From: Amycolatopsis tolypomycina
GTDB lineage: Bacteria > Actinomycetota > Actinomycetes > Mycobacteriales > Pseudonocardiaceae
Assembly (NCBI RefSeq): GCF_900105945.1
Contig: NZ_FNSO01000002.1
Coordinates: 248,001 to 312,000, forward strand
Direction of reading: 5' to 3'
DNA length: 64,000 nt
This document shows positions 1-9,430 of this stretch, one piece after another. Position 1 is the first letter of the stretch. The number at the start of each line of letters is the position of its first letter. Below the pieces are notes generated by a model. It did not search any database and was not told where the DNA came from. It saw nothing but the letters and a program-made list of their open reading frames with translations. The translations under genes and the position numbers were made by a program.

Positions 1-87
1 GTTGAACGAGTTGAGCAGCACCACCAGCAGTGGGAAGTAGATCACCGCCAGGCCGAGGCCCAGCGCCGTCCACAGCAGCCTGCGCAC
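1..87 (-). CDS. ABC transporter permease, PotC-like (partial, N-terminus only)
   Basis: Only the first 29 codons are inside the window; the gene runs off the left edge. They begin with a GTG preceded by AGGAG and encode a basic start (VRRLLW) followed by a hydrophobic segment, as expected for the first membrane helix of a binding-protein-dependent permease. It starts 8 bases after the stop of the PotB-like permease, so it is very probably the second permease of the polyamine-type importer encoded upstream. Identity as PotC is inferred from position and this short N-terminus; the EAA loop that would prove it lies outside the window. Confidence 0.7.
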   Translation of the reverse strand, partial: MRRLLWTALGLGLAVIYFPLLVVLLNSFN

Positions 88-95
88 GAGAGCTC

Positions 96-926
96 CTACA
101 GGTTGTCCAGCGCGCCCGTGCGGCGCACGGCGGCCAGGTACGCGAGCATGATCACGACGGGCACGGTCGCCACCGTCGCCGCGAACGGGAGGTTGCCGGC
201 CGCGCCGATGTTGTCGTAGACGACGTTGCCGAGCATCTGCGACGTGCCGCCGACGATCTTCACCGCGATGTAGTCGCCCAGCGACAACGAGAACGTGAAG
301 ATCGAGCCGGCCACGATCGCCGGGAACGTCAGCGGCAGGATCACCGAGCGGAACGTCCTCAGTGGCCGCGCGCCGAGGTCGCCGGACGCGTCCACCAGCG
401 AGTCCGGCAGCCGGTCGAGGCCCGCGTAGATCGGCAGGATCATGTACGGCAGCCACAGGTACGACAGCGTCATGATCGTGGCCGTGACGCCGTAACCGGG
501 CGAAAGCCAGCTCAGGGCGCCGTTGCCGGACAGCATCGAGCGCCACGCGTACGCCTTCACGAGGTAGCTCGCCCACAGCGGCGTCATCACCGCGATGACC
601 AGGATCCGCTGCGCCCGCCGCGATGCCAGCTTCGCCATCGCGTAGGCCATCGGGAAGGCGATGACGGCGTCGATCACCGTCACCAACGCGGCGATCCCGA
701 CCGTGCGGAAGGTGATCGTGCGGTACACCGCGTCGGTGAACAGCGTCGTGAAGTTGTCCAGCGACCAGTCGATGACGATCCGGCCGGTGAACGTGTCGGT
801 GCGCCAGAACGCCGTGACGAACAGCGCGGCGAGCGCACCGAGGTAGGCCAGGCCGAGCCACAGCAGCGGGGGCGAGAGCAGGAGCCCCAAGCGCAGCCTG
901 GGCCTCCGGTAGAAGAAGGCGGTCAC
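96..926 (-). CDS. potB: ABC transporter permease, PotB-like
   Basis: Membrane permease of a spermidine/putrescine-type ABC importer, 276 residues. A GTG start at 926, two bases after the stop of the binding-protein gene, gives an N-terminus VTAFFYRR leading into the first helix; an upstream in-frame start would overlap that gene and add an arginine-rich tail. About six hydrophobic segments are visible. The C-terminal half carries the EAA-type cytoplasmic loop (DASGDLGARPLRTFRSVILP) that contacts the ATPase. Order ATPase, binding protein, PotB, PotC is the usual Pot arrangement. Substrate (putrescine, spermidine or another amine) is inferred from the adjacent aldehyde dehydrogenase. Confidence 0.85.
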   Translation of the reverse strand: MTAFFYRRPRLRLGLLLSPPLLWLGLAYLGALAALFVTAFWRTDTFTGRIVIDWSLDNFTTLFTDAVYRTITFRTVGIAALVTVIDAVIAFPMAYAMAKLASRRAQRILVIAVMTPLWASYLVKAYAWRSMLSGNGALSWLSPGYGVTATIMTLSYLWLPYMILPIYAGLDRLPDSLVDASGDLGARPLRTFRSVILPLTFPAIVAGSIFTFSLSLGDYIAVKIVGGTSQMLGNVVYDNIGAAGNLPFAATVATVPVVIMLAYLAAVRRTGALDNL

Positions 927-928
927 CC

Positions 929-2131
929 TCAGCCCTTGATCTCGGTCCAGGCGCGCGTCCACTCGCCGTAGTCCTTGCACTTGACGTCCGTGCGGCCGTC
1001 GAGGCACTGCGGGATCGGCGTGGTCCAGTAGGCGATCTTCGCCGCGTACGCCGCGTCACCGGCGTGGTAGGTGTCGCAGAGCGTCTTGTCCGTCATCTCC
1101 GCGCACGCCTTCGTGTTCGCCGGCGCTTCGCCGAAGTACTCGGCGACCTGGGCGTTGACCTTCGGGCTGATGATGTAGTCGAGCCACTTGTACGCGCACG
1201 TCTTGTGCGCCGACTTCGCCGCGACCATCCAGGTGTCCGACCACCCGGTGGCACCTTCGCTCGGCACGGCGGCCTCCAGCGGTGCGCCCTCGCCCTTGGT
1301 CAGGTTGACCGTGACCTGCCAGGCGGCGCCGACGACGGCGTCGCCGTTCTTCAGTGCCTGCGACTCCTTGAGGTAGTCCGACCAGTACTCGCTCACCAGC
1401 GGCCGTTGCTGCTTGAGCAGGTTCACCGCGGCGGTGAACTGCTTGTCGTCCAAGGCGTACGGGTTCTTGATGCCCAGGTCCGGCTGGTGCGCCATCAGGT
1501 ACAGGGCGGCGTCGGCGAGGTAGATCGGCGAGTCGTAGGCGATCACCTTGCCCTTGTACGGCGAGTTCGCGTCGAACACCACCGACCACGAGGTCGGCGC
1601 CGGCGTCACCTTGTCGGTGCGCCAGGTCAGCAGGTTCGCGCCCCAGCCGTGCGGGATGCCGTAGGAGACGCCGCCGACGCTGTTCCACGACTTGTCCTTG
1701 AGGAACGGCTGGACGTCGGCGTAGTTCGGCACCAGCGCGGTGTTCACCGGCTCGGCGTCCCCGGAGGCGACCAGCCGCAGCGACGCGTCCCCCGAGGCGG
1801 ACACGACGTCGTACTGGCCGGTCTTCATGAGTGTCACGGCCTCGTCGGACGTGCCGAACGGCTTGACGTTCACCTTGCAGCCGGTCTGCTGCTCGAACGG
1901 CGTCACCCAGTCGACCTTCGGGTCGTTCGAGCCGTTCTCCGCGTACCCCGGCCAGGCGAGGACGTTCAGCGCGCCTTCCGGCTGGCCCAGCGCCTTCAGC
2001 GCCTCCAGCTTCGGCGGCGTGAAGCCCTGCGCGCCAGGCGGGGCGGCGGAGTTCGAGCCGGACGTGCCACATGCAGCCAACAGCAGGCTGGCGCCGAGGA
2101 GCCCGGCGAGCCGCGTCTTCCTGTTCTTCAT
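929..2131 (-). CDS. potD: Extracellular substrate-binding lipoprotein, PotD-like
   Basis: Solute-binding lipoprotein of the polyamine-type ABC importer, 400 residues. It has a basic start, a hydrophobic segment and a lipobox LLAAC with the lipidated cysteine at residue 21, so it is anchored outside the membrane. The mature part has the family 1 spermidine/putrescine-binding pattern: LNVLAWPGYAENG near the N-terminus, a region around VVSASGDASLRL, and the hinge segment GIPHGWGANLL. It lies between the ATPase gene (20 bases upstream) and PotB (2-base gap). A ribosome site AAAGGG precedes the ATG. Which amine is bound cannot be told from sequence alone. Confidence 0.88.
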   Translation of the reverse strand: MKNRKTRLAGLLGASLLLAACGTSGSNSAAPPGAQGFTPPKLEALKALGQPEGALNVLAWPGYAENGSNDPKVDWVTPFEQQTGCKVNVKPFGTSDEAVTLMKTGQYDVVSASGDASLRLVASGDAEPVNTALVPNYADVQPFLKDKSWNSVGGVSYGIPHGWGANLLTWRTDKVTPAPTSWSVVFDANSPYKGKVIAYDSPIYLADAALYLMAHQPDLGIKNPYALDDKQFTAAVNLLKQQRPLVSEYWSDYLKESQALKNGDAVVGAAWQVTVNLTKGEGAPLEAAVPSEGATGWSDTWMVAAKSAHKTCAYKWLDYIISPKVNAQVAEYFGEAPANTKACAEMTDKTLCDTYHAGDAAYAAKIAYWTTPIPQCLDGRTDVKCKDYGEWTRAWTEIKG

Positions 2132-2151
2132 GGCAACCCTTTCGAAGGGAA

Positions 2152-3155
<1,004 letters not shown>

Positions 3156-3159
<4 letters not shown>

Positions 3160-4577
3160 CAGGCGCTCATCACGTGCTTGACGCGCGTGTAGTCCTCGAG
3201 GCCGTAGAGCGAGAGGTCCTTGCCGTAGCCGGACTTCTTGAACCCGCCGTGCGGCATCTCGGCGACCAGCGGGATGTGCGTGTTGATCCAGACGCAGCCG
3301 AAGTCGAGCTTCGCGGCGACGCGCATCGCCCGCTGGTGGTCGCGGGTCCAGACCGACGACGCGAGGGCGTACTGGACACCGTTCGCGAACTTCAGGGCTT
3401 CGGCTTCGCCGGAGAACCGCTGGACGGTGATGACCGGACCGAAGATCTCATTCTGGATCGCCTCGTCGTCCTGCTTCAGGCCGGAGACGACGGTGGCTTC
3501 GTAGAAGTACCCTTCCTCGCCGGCCCGGTGTCCTCCACAGTGGACGGTCGCGTGGTCCGGCAGCCGGTCGACGAAGCCGGCCACCTTTGCCAGCTGGTCG
3601 GCGTTGTTCAGCGGGCCGTACGCCACATCTTCGTCGTCGGGCCTGCCGGTTCTGGTGTGCTCGGCCTGGCGGGTGAGGGCGGCGACGAAGGTGTCGTGCA
3701 CGTCGTCGGCGACCAGGACGCGGGTGGCGGCGGTGCAGTCCTGGCCCGCGTTGAAGTACCCGGCGACGGCGATGGCCTCGGCGGCGGCTTCGAGGTCGGC
3801 GTCGCCGAAGACGAGGACCGGCGCCTTGCCGCCGAGCTCCAGGTGCACGCGTTTGACGTCGTTGGCGGCGCTGCGGGCGACCTCGATGCCCGCCCGGACC
3901 GAGCCGGTGATCGACACCATGGCCGGGATGTCGTGCTCGACCAGCGCGCGGCCGGTGTCGCGGTCGCCGCAGATCACGTTGAACACGCCCGGCGGGAGGA
4001 ACTCGCCCGCGATCTCGGCGAGCAGGAGCGTCGACGCCGGGGTGGTGTCGGACGGCTTGAGCACGACCGTGTTGCCGGCGGCGAGCGCGGGCGCGATCTT
4101 CCAGATGGCCATCAGCAGCGGGTAGTTCCACGGCGTGACCTGCGCGCAGACGCCGACCGGCTCGCGGCGGACGAACGACGTGTGGCCTTCCAGGTACTCC
4201 CCCGCGGCGCGGCCTTCGAGCACGCGCGCGGCTCCGGCGAAGAAGCGGACCTGGTCGAGGACCATCGGGATTTCTTCGGCCATGGTCAGCGCGACCGGCT
4301 TGCCGGTGTCGGCGGATTCGGTCCTGACCAGGTCTTCGGCGCGGGCTTCGAGGGCGTCGGCGAGCTTGAGCAGGGCGAGCTGGCGCTGGGCGGGGGTGGT
4401 TTCCCGCCAGGTCTCGAACGCGGTCGCGGCGACCTGCAGTGCGTTGTCGACGTCTTCGGGCCCGGCGATCGGGGCCGTGCAGTAGGGGCGGCCGGTGACG
4501 GGGTCGGCGATCTCCGCCGTCCGGCCGGACTTCGACTCGACGTACGCGCCGCCGACGTAGTGCTTGAGCTCCTGCAC
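3156..4577 (-). CDS. Aldehyde dehydrogenase, gamma-aminobutyraldehyde dehydrogenase-like
   Basis: NAD(P)-dependent aldehyde dehydrogenase, 473 residues, full length for the family. Catalytic cysteine C281 lies in NAGQDC, the general base E247 in ELGGK, and the cofactor/oxyanion asparagine N151 in TPWNYP. It is the first gene of the Pot-type transporter operon, and its sequence resembles the PatD/Prr group, which oxidises 4-aminobutanal from putrescine to GABA. A GABA aminotransferase lies 3.5 kb away, which supports the assignment. The GTG start at 4577 is preceded by GAGGAG. Betaine-aldehyde dehydrogenase is the main alternative. No putrescine aminotransferase or amine oxidase to supply the aldehyde is in the window. 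Confidence 0.82.
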
Positions 4578-4609
4578 GGGTTACTCCTCGGTGCTCACGG
4601 GGAGTTAAA

Positions 4610-4627
4610 ACATATGACTCCATATGT
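4610..4627. promoter_or_regulatory. Perfect inverted repeat in divergent promoter region, probable GntR operator
   Basis: ACATATG and CATATGT form perfect 7-bp arms around a 4-base spacer. The site lies in an AT-rich island in the 108-base gap between the divergent aldehyde dehydrogenase/Pot operon and the GntR-family gene. Position and symmetry suit an operator for the adjacent regulator acting on both promoters. Binding is inferred, not shown. Confidence 0.55.
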
Positions 4628-4685
4628 AATAGGACAAGGGCATGGGGCAAGATTGGTGCGAACGGGTACCGGCCGGAGGGACACG

Positions 4686-5420
4686 ATGCGCCAGGGCATG
4701 TCGCACAGCGCGCGATCCGCCATGTTCGCTCCGCTCGGCCAGGTCGGCCGGGCGGAGGCGGTGGCGGCGCGGCTGGTCGACGCCATCACGCTCGGCCTGC
4801 TCGCCGACGCCGAACAGCTGCCCAGCGAGGCCGACCTGGCCGCGCAGTTCGGCGTCTCGACCGTGACGGTCCGGGAAGCCCTGGTGGCCCTGCGGCAGCA
4901 GGGGCTGGTCGAGACGCGGCGGGGGCGCAGCGGCGGCAGCTTCGTCCGCGCGCCGGCCGAACCGCCGTCGGACGCCTGGCGCGCGCGGCTGCGCGAGGTG
5001 TCGCTGTCGGACCTGCGCGACGTCGGCGACCACTACCTCGCGATAGCCGGGGCCGCCGCCAAGCTCGCCGCCGAGCGCAGCTCGCCCGAGGACATCGCCC
5101 GGCTGCGGCTGGCGACCGACGACCTCGGCACGGCCCACGGCATCGGCTTCACCCGGGCGGAGCGGCAGTTCCACCTGGAGGTCGCGGCGGCCGCGCAGTC
5201 CCCGCGGCTGACCCACGAAGAAGTCCACCTGCAGAGCGAGCTGGGCGGGCTGCTGTGGCTGCCGCTCGGGCCCGCGGCACCTTCGTGCGCCGAACACGCG
5301 GCGATCACCGCGGCGATCGCCGCCGCGGACAGCGAACTGGCCCGCAAGCTCACCGAGGAGCACGTCCTCGGCGCGCTCGACCGGCTCGCGGACGTGCACC
5401 TCGACCTGCTCACGTCCTAG
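4686..5420 (+). CDS. GntR/FadR-family transcriptional regulator
   Basis: DNA-binding regulator, 244 residues. A winged helix-turn-helix occupies roughly residues 20-95 (LPSEADLAAQFGVSTVTVREAL, cited here as two adjoining parts LPSEADLAAQFG and VSTVTVREAL), followed by an all-helical FCD-type effector domain containing H-x-x-V and ExH-like metal or ligand positions. ATG at 4686 has a good ribosome site (CCGGAGGG). It is divergent from the aldehyde dehydrogenase/PotABCD operon and immediately upstream of a Cache-domain gene in the same orientation. It most likely represses amine uptake and oxidation until an inducer binds; effector and sign of regulation are inferred. Confidence 0.85.
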   Translation: MRQGMSHSARSAMFAPLGQVGRAEAVAARLVDAITLGLLADAEQLPSEADLAAQFGVSTVTVREALVALRQQGLVETRRGRSGGSFVRAPAEPPSDAWRARLREVSLSDLRDVGDHYLAIAGAAAKLAAERSSPEDIARLRLATDDLGTAHGIGFTRAERQFHLEVAAAAQSPRLTHEEVHLQSELGGLLWLPLGPAAPSCAEHAAITAAIAAADSELARKLTEEHVLGALDRLADVHLDLLTS

Positions 5421-5453
5421 ACTTCCGCTACTCCGCGCATCGAGGTGAGCACC

Positions 5454-6164
5454 GTGAACGACACCCGCACGCTGGCCGGCGACGAGGTCGTCGAGCAGGT
5501 TTCCGCGTTGGTGGAAGGGGTTTTCGAGCGGCTCAAGCCCCTGCTGGCCGCCGCCGAGTCGGTGCTGGCGGACAGTCCGGCCACGGCCGCGCTGCCCCGG
5601 ATCCGCCCGCAGGTCACCGAGGCACTGGGCGGGCTGATCGTCGGCGCGGGCTTCGTCGGCGCACCCCGAGTGCTGACGGACGCGGAGTTCGGCTTCGAGT
5701 GGTGGACGGGCTCTTCTTCGGAGCCGTCCCAGCTGTTCATCAGCCTCGACCCGGCGAGCGAGAACTTCCTCGACTACACGCGCCAGTCGTGGTTCACGGT
5801 CCCCCGCGACACCGGGCGGCGGCACATCAACGGCCCGTACGTGGATTACCTGTGCACCGACGAGTACACGCTGACGTTCACGATCCCGGTGCTGCTCTCG
5901 GGTTCGTTCGCGGGTGTCGTGGGCGCCGACGTCTACGTGCGCGAGTTCGAACGCGCGGTGCGGCCGCGGCTGCGTTCGCTCGGGCGCGGGGCGGCGCTGC
6001 TCAACGCCCAGGGGCGGGTGATCGTGTCGAACAGCGTCCGGCAGCCGACGGGGTCATTGGTTCGCGAGGCCGACGTCCCGGCGTGGTGGTCGGCGGGGGC
6101 GGAGCCGGGGCCGGGCTTGCGCCGCTGCGGGGACTCGCCGATCGTGCTGGTGACCGGCGGTTAA
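5454..6164 (+). CDS. Soluble Cache-domain protein
   Basis: A 236-residue protein made almost entirely of a Cache-type ligand-binding domain, with no signal peptide and no membrane helix, so it should be cytoplasmic. Visible Cache features are DYTRQSWF, then GPYVDYL, then TFTIPVLL and GVVGADVYVREFE; the final Asp (GAD) is the position that contacts amino groups in amine or amino-acid binding dCache domains. GTG at 5454 is preferred because GAGGTGAGC precedes it; GTG at 5445 would add three residues. It lies 33 bases after the GntR gene. A role as a cytoplasmic amine sensor or partner for the regulator is inference. Confidence 0.7.
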   Translation: MNDTRTLAGDEVVEQVSALVEGVFERLKPLLAAAESVLADSPATAALPRIRPQVTEALGGLIVGAGFVGAPRVLTDAEFGFEWWTGSSSEPSQLFISLDPASENFLDYTRQSWFTVPRDTGRRHINGPYVDYLCTDEYTLTFTIPVLLSGSFAGVVGADVYVREFERAVRPRLRSLGRGAALLNAQGRVIVSNSVRQPTGSLVREADVPAWWSAGAEPGPGLRRCGDSPIVLVTGG

Positions 6165-6502
6165 GGGCCGCCCTGCAGCGCGTAGCCCACGAAGCAGCCG
6201 GGGCTGTCCCGCACGACAAGCGTCAACGGAGGCGGCTCGGGCACCGGCCGGGTGGTGAACACGGGGTGGCTCGCCCCGAACAACGTGCCCACCTCGCCGA
6301 CCCGGGTCAGGGCCGTTTCGTCGGCCCCGAAACAGGGTCCGCCGCCGCGGTAGTCCCGGCCGGCGTGGTGGATGCGGGACGGCAGCCCGCCGTCGCCGGG
6401 CCGGGCGTAGCCGAAGTGGTCGGCCGTCCACGGCAGGAACGCCGCACCGCCCAGCGCGAGCAGCACGACGACAGCCACGACAGCCGCGCGTTTCCAGGTC
6501 AC
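6161..6502 (-). CDS. Small membrane-anchored protein of unknown function
   Basis: A 113-residue protein if translated from GTG at 6502; longer versions would overlap the end of the PucR gene. Residues 4-24 are a single hydrophobic helix (AAVVAVVVLLALGGAAF), then an extracytoplasmic part containing two cysteines (GGGPCFG and DSPGCFVG) that could form a disulfide. It lies 25 bases after the PucR gene on the same strand and overlaps the stop of the Cache gene tail to tail by four bases. I do not recognise the family. The start has GGGAGG almost touching it, so the exact start is uncertain. Confidence 0.5.
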   Translation of the reverse strand: MTWKRAAVVAVVVLLALGGAAFLPWTADHFGYARPGDGGLPSRIHHAGRDYRGGGPCFGADETALTRVGEVGTLFGASHPVFTTRPVPEPPPLTLVVRDSPGCFVGYALQGGP

Positions 6503-6527
6503 CTCCCGAAGACGCCCGTCGTGGTGC

Positions 6528-7973
6528 TCAGGTTTGCAGGGCCACCCAAAGTTCGGCGCGGACGCCCGGGGAGTCCAGGTCACGGCCCAGCAGCTCCTGC
6601 GCCTTGGTGATCCGGTTCCGCAGCGTGTGCCGGTGGACGCCGAGGCGCGCGGCCGCGACGTCCCAGTGGCCGTGGTGCTCGAGCCAGCAACGCAGGGAAT
6701 CGACCAGGTCGCCGCGGCCGGTTTCGTCGTGGCGGCGCAGCGGGGCCAGCAGGTTCTCGCCGTAGACGCGGGCCACCTCGGGGTCGATGAGGGACAGCAG
6801 GCCGCGGCCGGTGTGCTCGGCCGCGGAGATCAGGAGCTTGCCCCCGGCCTCCGCCGCCTGGGCCGCCAGTTCGGCCTGCTCGAGCCCGGCCGCGAAATCC
6901 CCCGGCGCGACCGGCCCCGCCACCCCGCCGTGCAGGCCGCCGATCCGCAGCGCCGCCCCGGCGGCCGGCTCGACCACGCTCGCCGGCCCGAAGACGACCA
7001 CCGAACCGCCGGATTTCGCCGCGAACAGCTCTCCCTCCAGTGCGCCGAGCAGCTTGCGGCGGGCCGCGGGCGGGCCGAGGAACACCAGCACCGACCACGG
7101 TGGTTCCGGCGGCTCCCCGCCGGTCGCGGTCAGCACGCGCAGCGCCAGTTCGGCCTGGCCGCCCACGAGCAGCTCGACCAGCCCGGTCCGCAGCGCCGCC
7201 CGGGCCGCCGCCTGCGCGCGATCCTGTTCCAGCGCCAGCGAAAGCACCGAGACCGCGGTGTTGACAATGTGCCGCCCCGCGGTGTCGAGCGGCGCGCCCA
7301 CCGCGAGCACCCGCCGCGTGCCGGTGTCGAGGGTCTGCAGCACGACTTCCTGCCCGTCGAGCGACACGACCCGAGTGCCGGTGCGAAGCCGCTCCAGCTC
7401 TTCGCGCAGCGGCTCGCCGTACGCTCGCGCGCTCGCCGGAGCCGCTTCGGTGACGGTTGTGCGTTCGAAGAGCAGCACCCAGCCGTCGACGAGCTTCGCC
7501 AGCTTGCGCAGCACGCCCGCCGGGCCGCCCTTGCCGACGGCCGTGCGGGTCAGCTCCTGCTGGGCGCGGCCGATCCGCACCGTCGCCGCGTACTCGTCGG
7601 CCGCCACCGCCCGCGAGACCGCGCGGGTGATCGCGATGAACGGCGTCTTCCGCGGGACCTCCAGCACGGGCAGGCCGACCTCGGCCGCCGTCGCCACGAG
7701 GGCCCGCGGGACCTCGGCGTGGCTCAGCCCGACACCGAAGCCGAGCCCGGCGACGCGGGCGGCCACGAGACGGCGCACGTAGGCCGGTGCCGTCTCCTCG
7801 TCCAGGGCCAGGCCGGTGGTGAGCAGCAGCTCGCCGCCTTCGAGGAAGGCCTGCGGGTCGGTCAGCTCGGTCGGGTGGACCCAGCCGATCGGGCGGTCGA
7901 GGTCGTCGTCGCCGGTCAGCACCCGCAGCCCGAGCGGGCGCTCGGCGGCCAGGCCGGCCAGCGTGAGTGCCAT
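6528..7973 (-). CDS. PucR-family transcriptional regulator
   Basis: A 481-residue regulator with the three-part PucR layout: an N-terminal purine-catabolism-regulator-like domain (RVLTGDDDLDRPIGWVHPTE, GGELLLTTG), a central GGDEF-like sensor region, and a C-terminal PucR helix-turn-helix (YGENLLAPLRRHDETGRGDL, then HRHTLRNRI). ATG at 7973 starts the conserved domain directly; upstream starts would run into the divergent promoter. It is divergent from the GABA aminotransferase/semialdehyde dehydrogenase operon. PucR-family proteins commonly activate neighbouring catabolic genes in response to the substrate, so control of gabT and its partner is the likely role. Confidence 0.85.
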   Translation of the reverse strand: MALTLAGLAAERPLGLRVLTGDDDLDRPIGWVHPTELTDPQAFLEGGELLLTTGLALDEETAPAYVRRLVAARVAGLGFGVGLSHAEVPRALVATAAEVGLPVLEVPRKTPFIAITRAVSRAVAADEYAATVRIGRAQQELTRTAVGKGGPAGVLRKLAKLVDGWVLLFERTTVTEAAPASARAYGEPLREELERLRTGTRVVSLDGQEVVLQTLDTGTRRVLAVGAPLDTAGRHIVNTAVSVLSLALEQDRAQAAARAALRTGLVELLVGGQAELALRVLTATGGEPPEPPWSVLVFLGPPAARRKLLGALEGELFAAKSGGSVVVFGPASVVEPAAGAALRIGGLHGGVAGPVAPGDFAAGLEQAELAAQAAEAGGKLLISAAEHTGRGLLSLIDPEVARVYGENLLAPLRRHDETGRGDLVDSLRCWLEHHGHWDVAAARLGVHRHTLRNRITKAQELLGRDLDSPGVRAELWVALQT

Positions 7974-7981
7974 AACGGCCA

Positions 7982-8007
7982 ATTCTACGCGCCGAGTTGT
8001 GCAGAAT
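7982..8007. promoter_or_regulatory. Imperfect palindrome between pucR-type gene and gabT
   Basis: ATTCT (7982-7986) and AGAAT (8003-8007) are symmetric and extend weakly inward; the site sits in the 101-base divergent gap just after the PucR-family start codon. It is the most obvious candidate operator in this gap. The arms are short, so chance is possible. Confidence 0.3.
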
Positions 8008-8074
8008 GACCAGCTGACTCGGGGCGGCGCCCCGCTCATCCTGAGGACGTCCACCGACATCCCCAGGAGACGCC

Positions 8075-9430
8075 GTGACCGCAAGCACCACCGCCGAGCC
8101 GCAGGCCCCGGCCCCTCGGCAGCGCAGGCTGCAGACCGAAATCCCCGGCCCGCTCTCGCGGGAACTGCAGCAGCGGCGCACGAACGCCGTCGCCGCCGGG
8201 GTCAGCTCGGTGCTGCCCGTCTACGTCACCTCGGCCAGCGGCGGCCTGCTCACCGACGCCGACGGCAACGTGCTGATCGACTTCGGCTCCGGCATCGCGG
8301 TGACGAACGTCGGCCACTCCGCGCCCGCCGTCGTCGACCGCGTCCGCAAGCAAGCCTGCTGGTTCACCCACACCTGTTTCATGGTCACGCCGTACGAGGG
8401 GTATGTCGAGGTCTGCGAAGCACTGGCCGAGCTGACGCCGGGCGACCACGCGAAGAAGTCGGTGCTGTTCAACTCGGGCGCCGAAGCGGTCGAGAACGCG
8501 GTGAAGATCGCGCGCGTGGCGACCGGGCGCCAGGCCGTCGTCGTGTTCGACCACGCCTACCACGGCCGCACCAACCTCACGATGGGCATGACCGCGAAGT
8601 CCGTGCCCTACAAGCACGGGTTCGGCCCGTTCGCGCCCGAGGTCTACCGCGTGCCGGGCTCGTACCCGTTCCGCGACGGCCTGTCCGGTCCCGAGGCCGC
8701 GGCGCTGGCCATCGACCGGATCGAGAAGCAGATCGGCGGCGACCAGGTCGCCGCGGTGGTGCTGGAGCCGATCCAGGGCGAGGGCGGCTTCATCGAGCCC
8801 GCACGCGGCTTCCTGCCCGCGATTGCCGCGTGGTGCCGCGAAAACGGCGTCGTGTACGTCGCCGACGAGGTCCAGACGGGCTTCTGCCGCACCGGTTCGT
8901 GGTTCGCGTCCACCGACGAGGACGTGGTACCGGACCTGATCGCGACGGCCAAGGGCATCGCGGGCGGCCTCCCGCTGTCCGCCGTCACCGGCCGCGCTTC
9001 GCTCCTCGACGCGGTCCCGCCGGGCGGTCTCGGCGGCACGTACGGGGGCAACCCGATCGCGTGCGCCGCGGCGCTGGGCTCGATCGAGACGATGCAGAAC
9101 GAGGACCTGGCCGCGTCGGCGAAGCGCATCGAGGGCGCGGTCCTGCCGCGGCTGCGGGCAGTGGCGGCCGAAACCGGCGTGATCGGCGACGTCCGCGGGC
9201 GCGGCGCGATGCTGGCCGCGGAGTTCGTCCGCCCCGGCACGTCGGAGCCCGACGCCGACCTGACCAAACGCGTCGCGGCCGCGTGTCACCGCGCCGGCGT
9301 GGTGGTGCTGACCTGCGGCACGTACGGCAACGTCGTCCGGCTGCTGCCGCCGCTGTCGCTGGCCGACGACCTGCTCGACGAGGGCCTTTCGGTGCTCGAG
9401 TACGCCGTCCGGACGGAGGCCCGCGCATGA
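8075..9430 (+). CDS. gabT: 4-aminobutyrate aminotransferase
   Basis: PLP-dependent class III aminotransferase, 451 residues. It would transfer the amino group of GABA to 2-oxoglutarate, giving succinate semialdehyde and glutamate. The PLP-binding lysine is K293 in ATAKGIAGG; the ring-nitrogen aspartate is D264 in VADEVQTGF; NSGAEAVENAVKIAR and EPIQGEGG are typical GabT segments. GTG at 8075 follows CAGGAGA. The stop overlaps the next aldehyde dehydrogenase start (ATGA), which would oxidise the product. Divergent PucR regulator upstream. Closely related aminotransferases act on 5-aminovalerate or ornithine, but GABA is the simplest reading next to an aminobutyraldehyde dehydrogenase. Confidence 0.88.
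   Translation: MTASTTAEPQAPAPRQRRLQTEIPGPLSRELQQRRTNAVAAGVSSVLPVYVTSASGGLLTDADGNVLIDFGSGIAVTNVGHSAPAVVDRVRKQACWFTHTCFMVTPYEGYVEVCEALAELTPGDHAKKSVLFNSGAEAVENAVKIARVATGRQAVVVFDHAYHGRTNLTMGMTAKSVPYKHGFGPFAPEVYRVPGSYPFRDGLSGPEAAALAIDRIEKQIGGDQVAAVVLEPIQGEGGFIEPARGFLPAIAAWCRENGVVYVADEVQTGFCRTGSWFASTDEDVVPDLIATAKGIAGGLPLSAVTGRASLLDAVPPGGLGGTYGGNPIACAAALGSIETMQNEDLAASAKRIEGAVLPRLRAVAAETGVIGDVRGRGAMLAAEFVRPGTSEPDADLTKRVAAACHRAGVVVLTCGTYGNVVRLLPPLSLADDLLDEGLSVLEYAVRTEARA

Noticed and set aside
3174..4685. Extension of the GntR gene upstream by about 500 codons
   Set aside because: That part is antisense to the aldehyde dehydrogenase; ATG 4686 has a good ribosome site and starts the helix-turn-helix domain.
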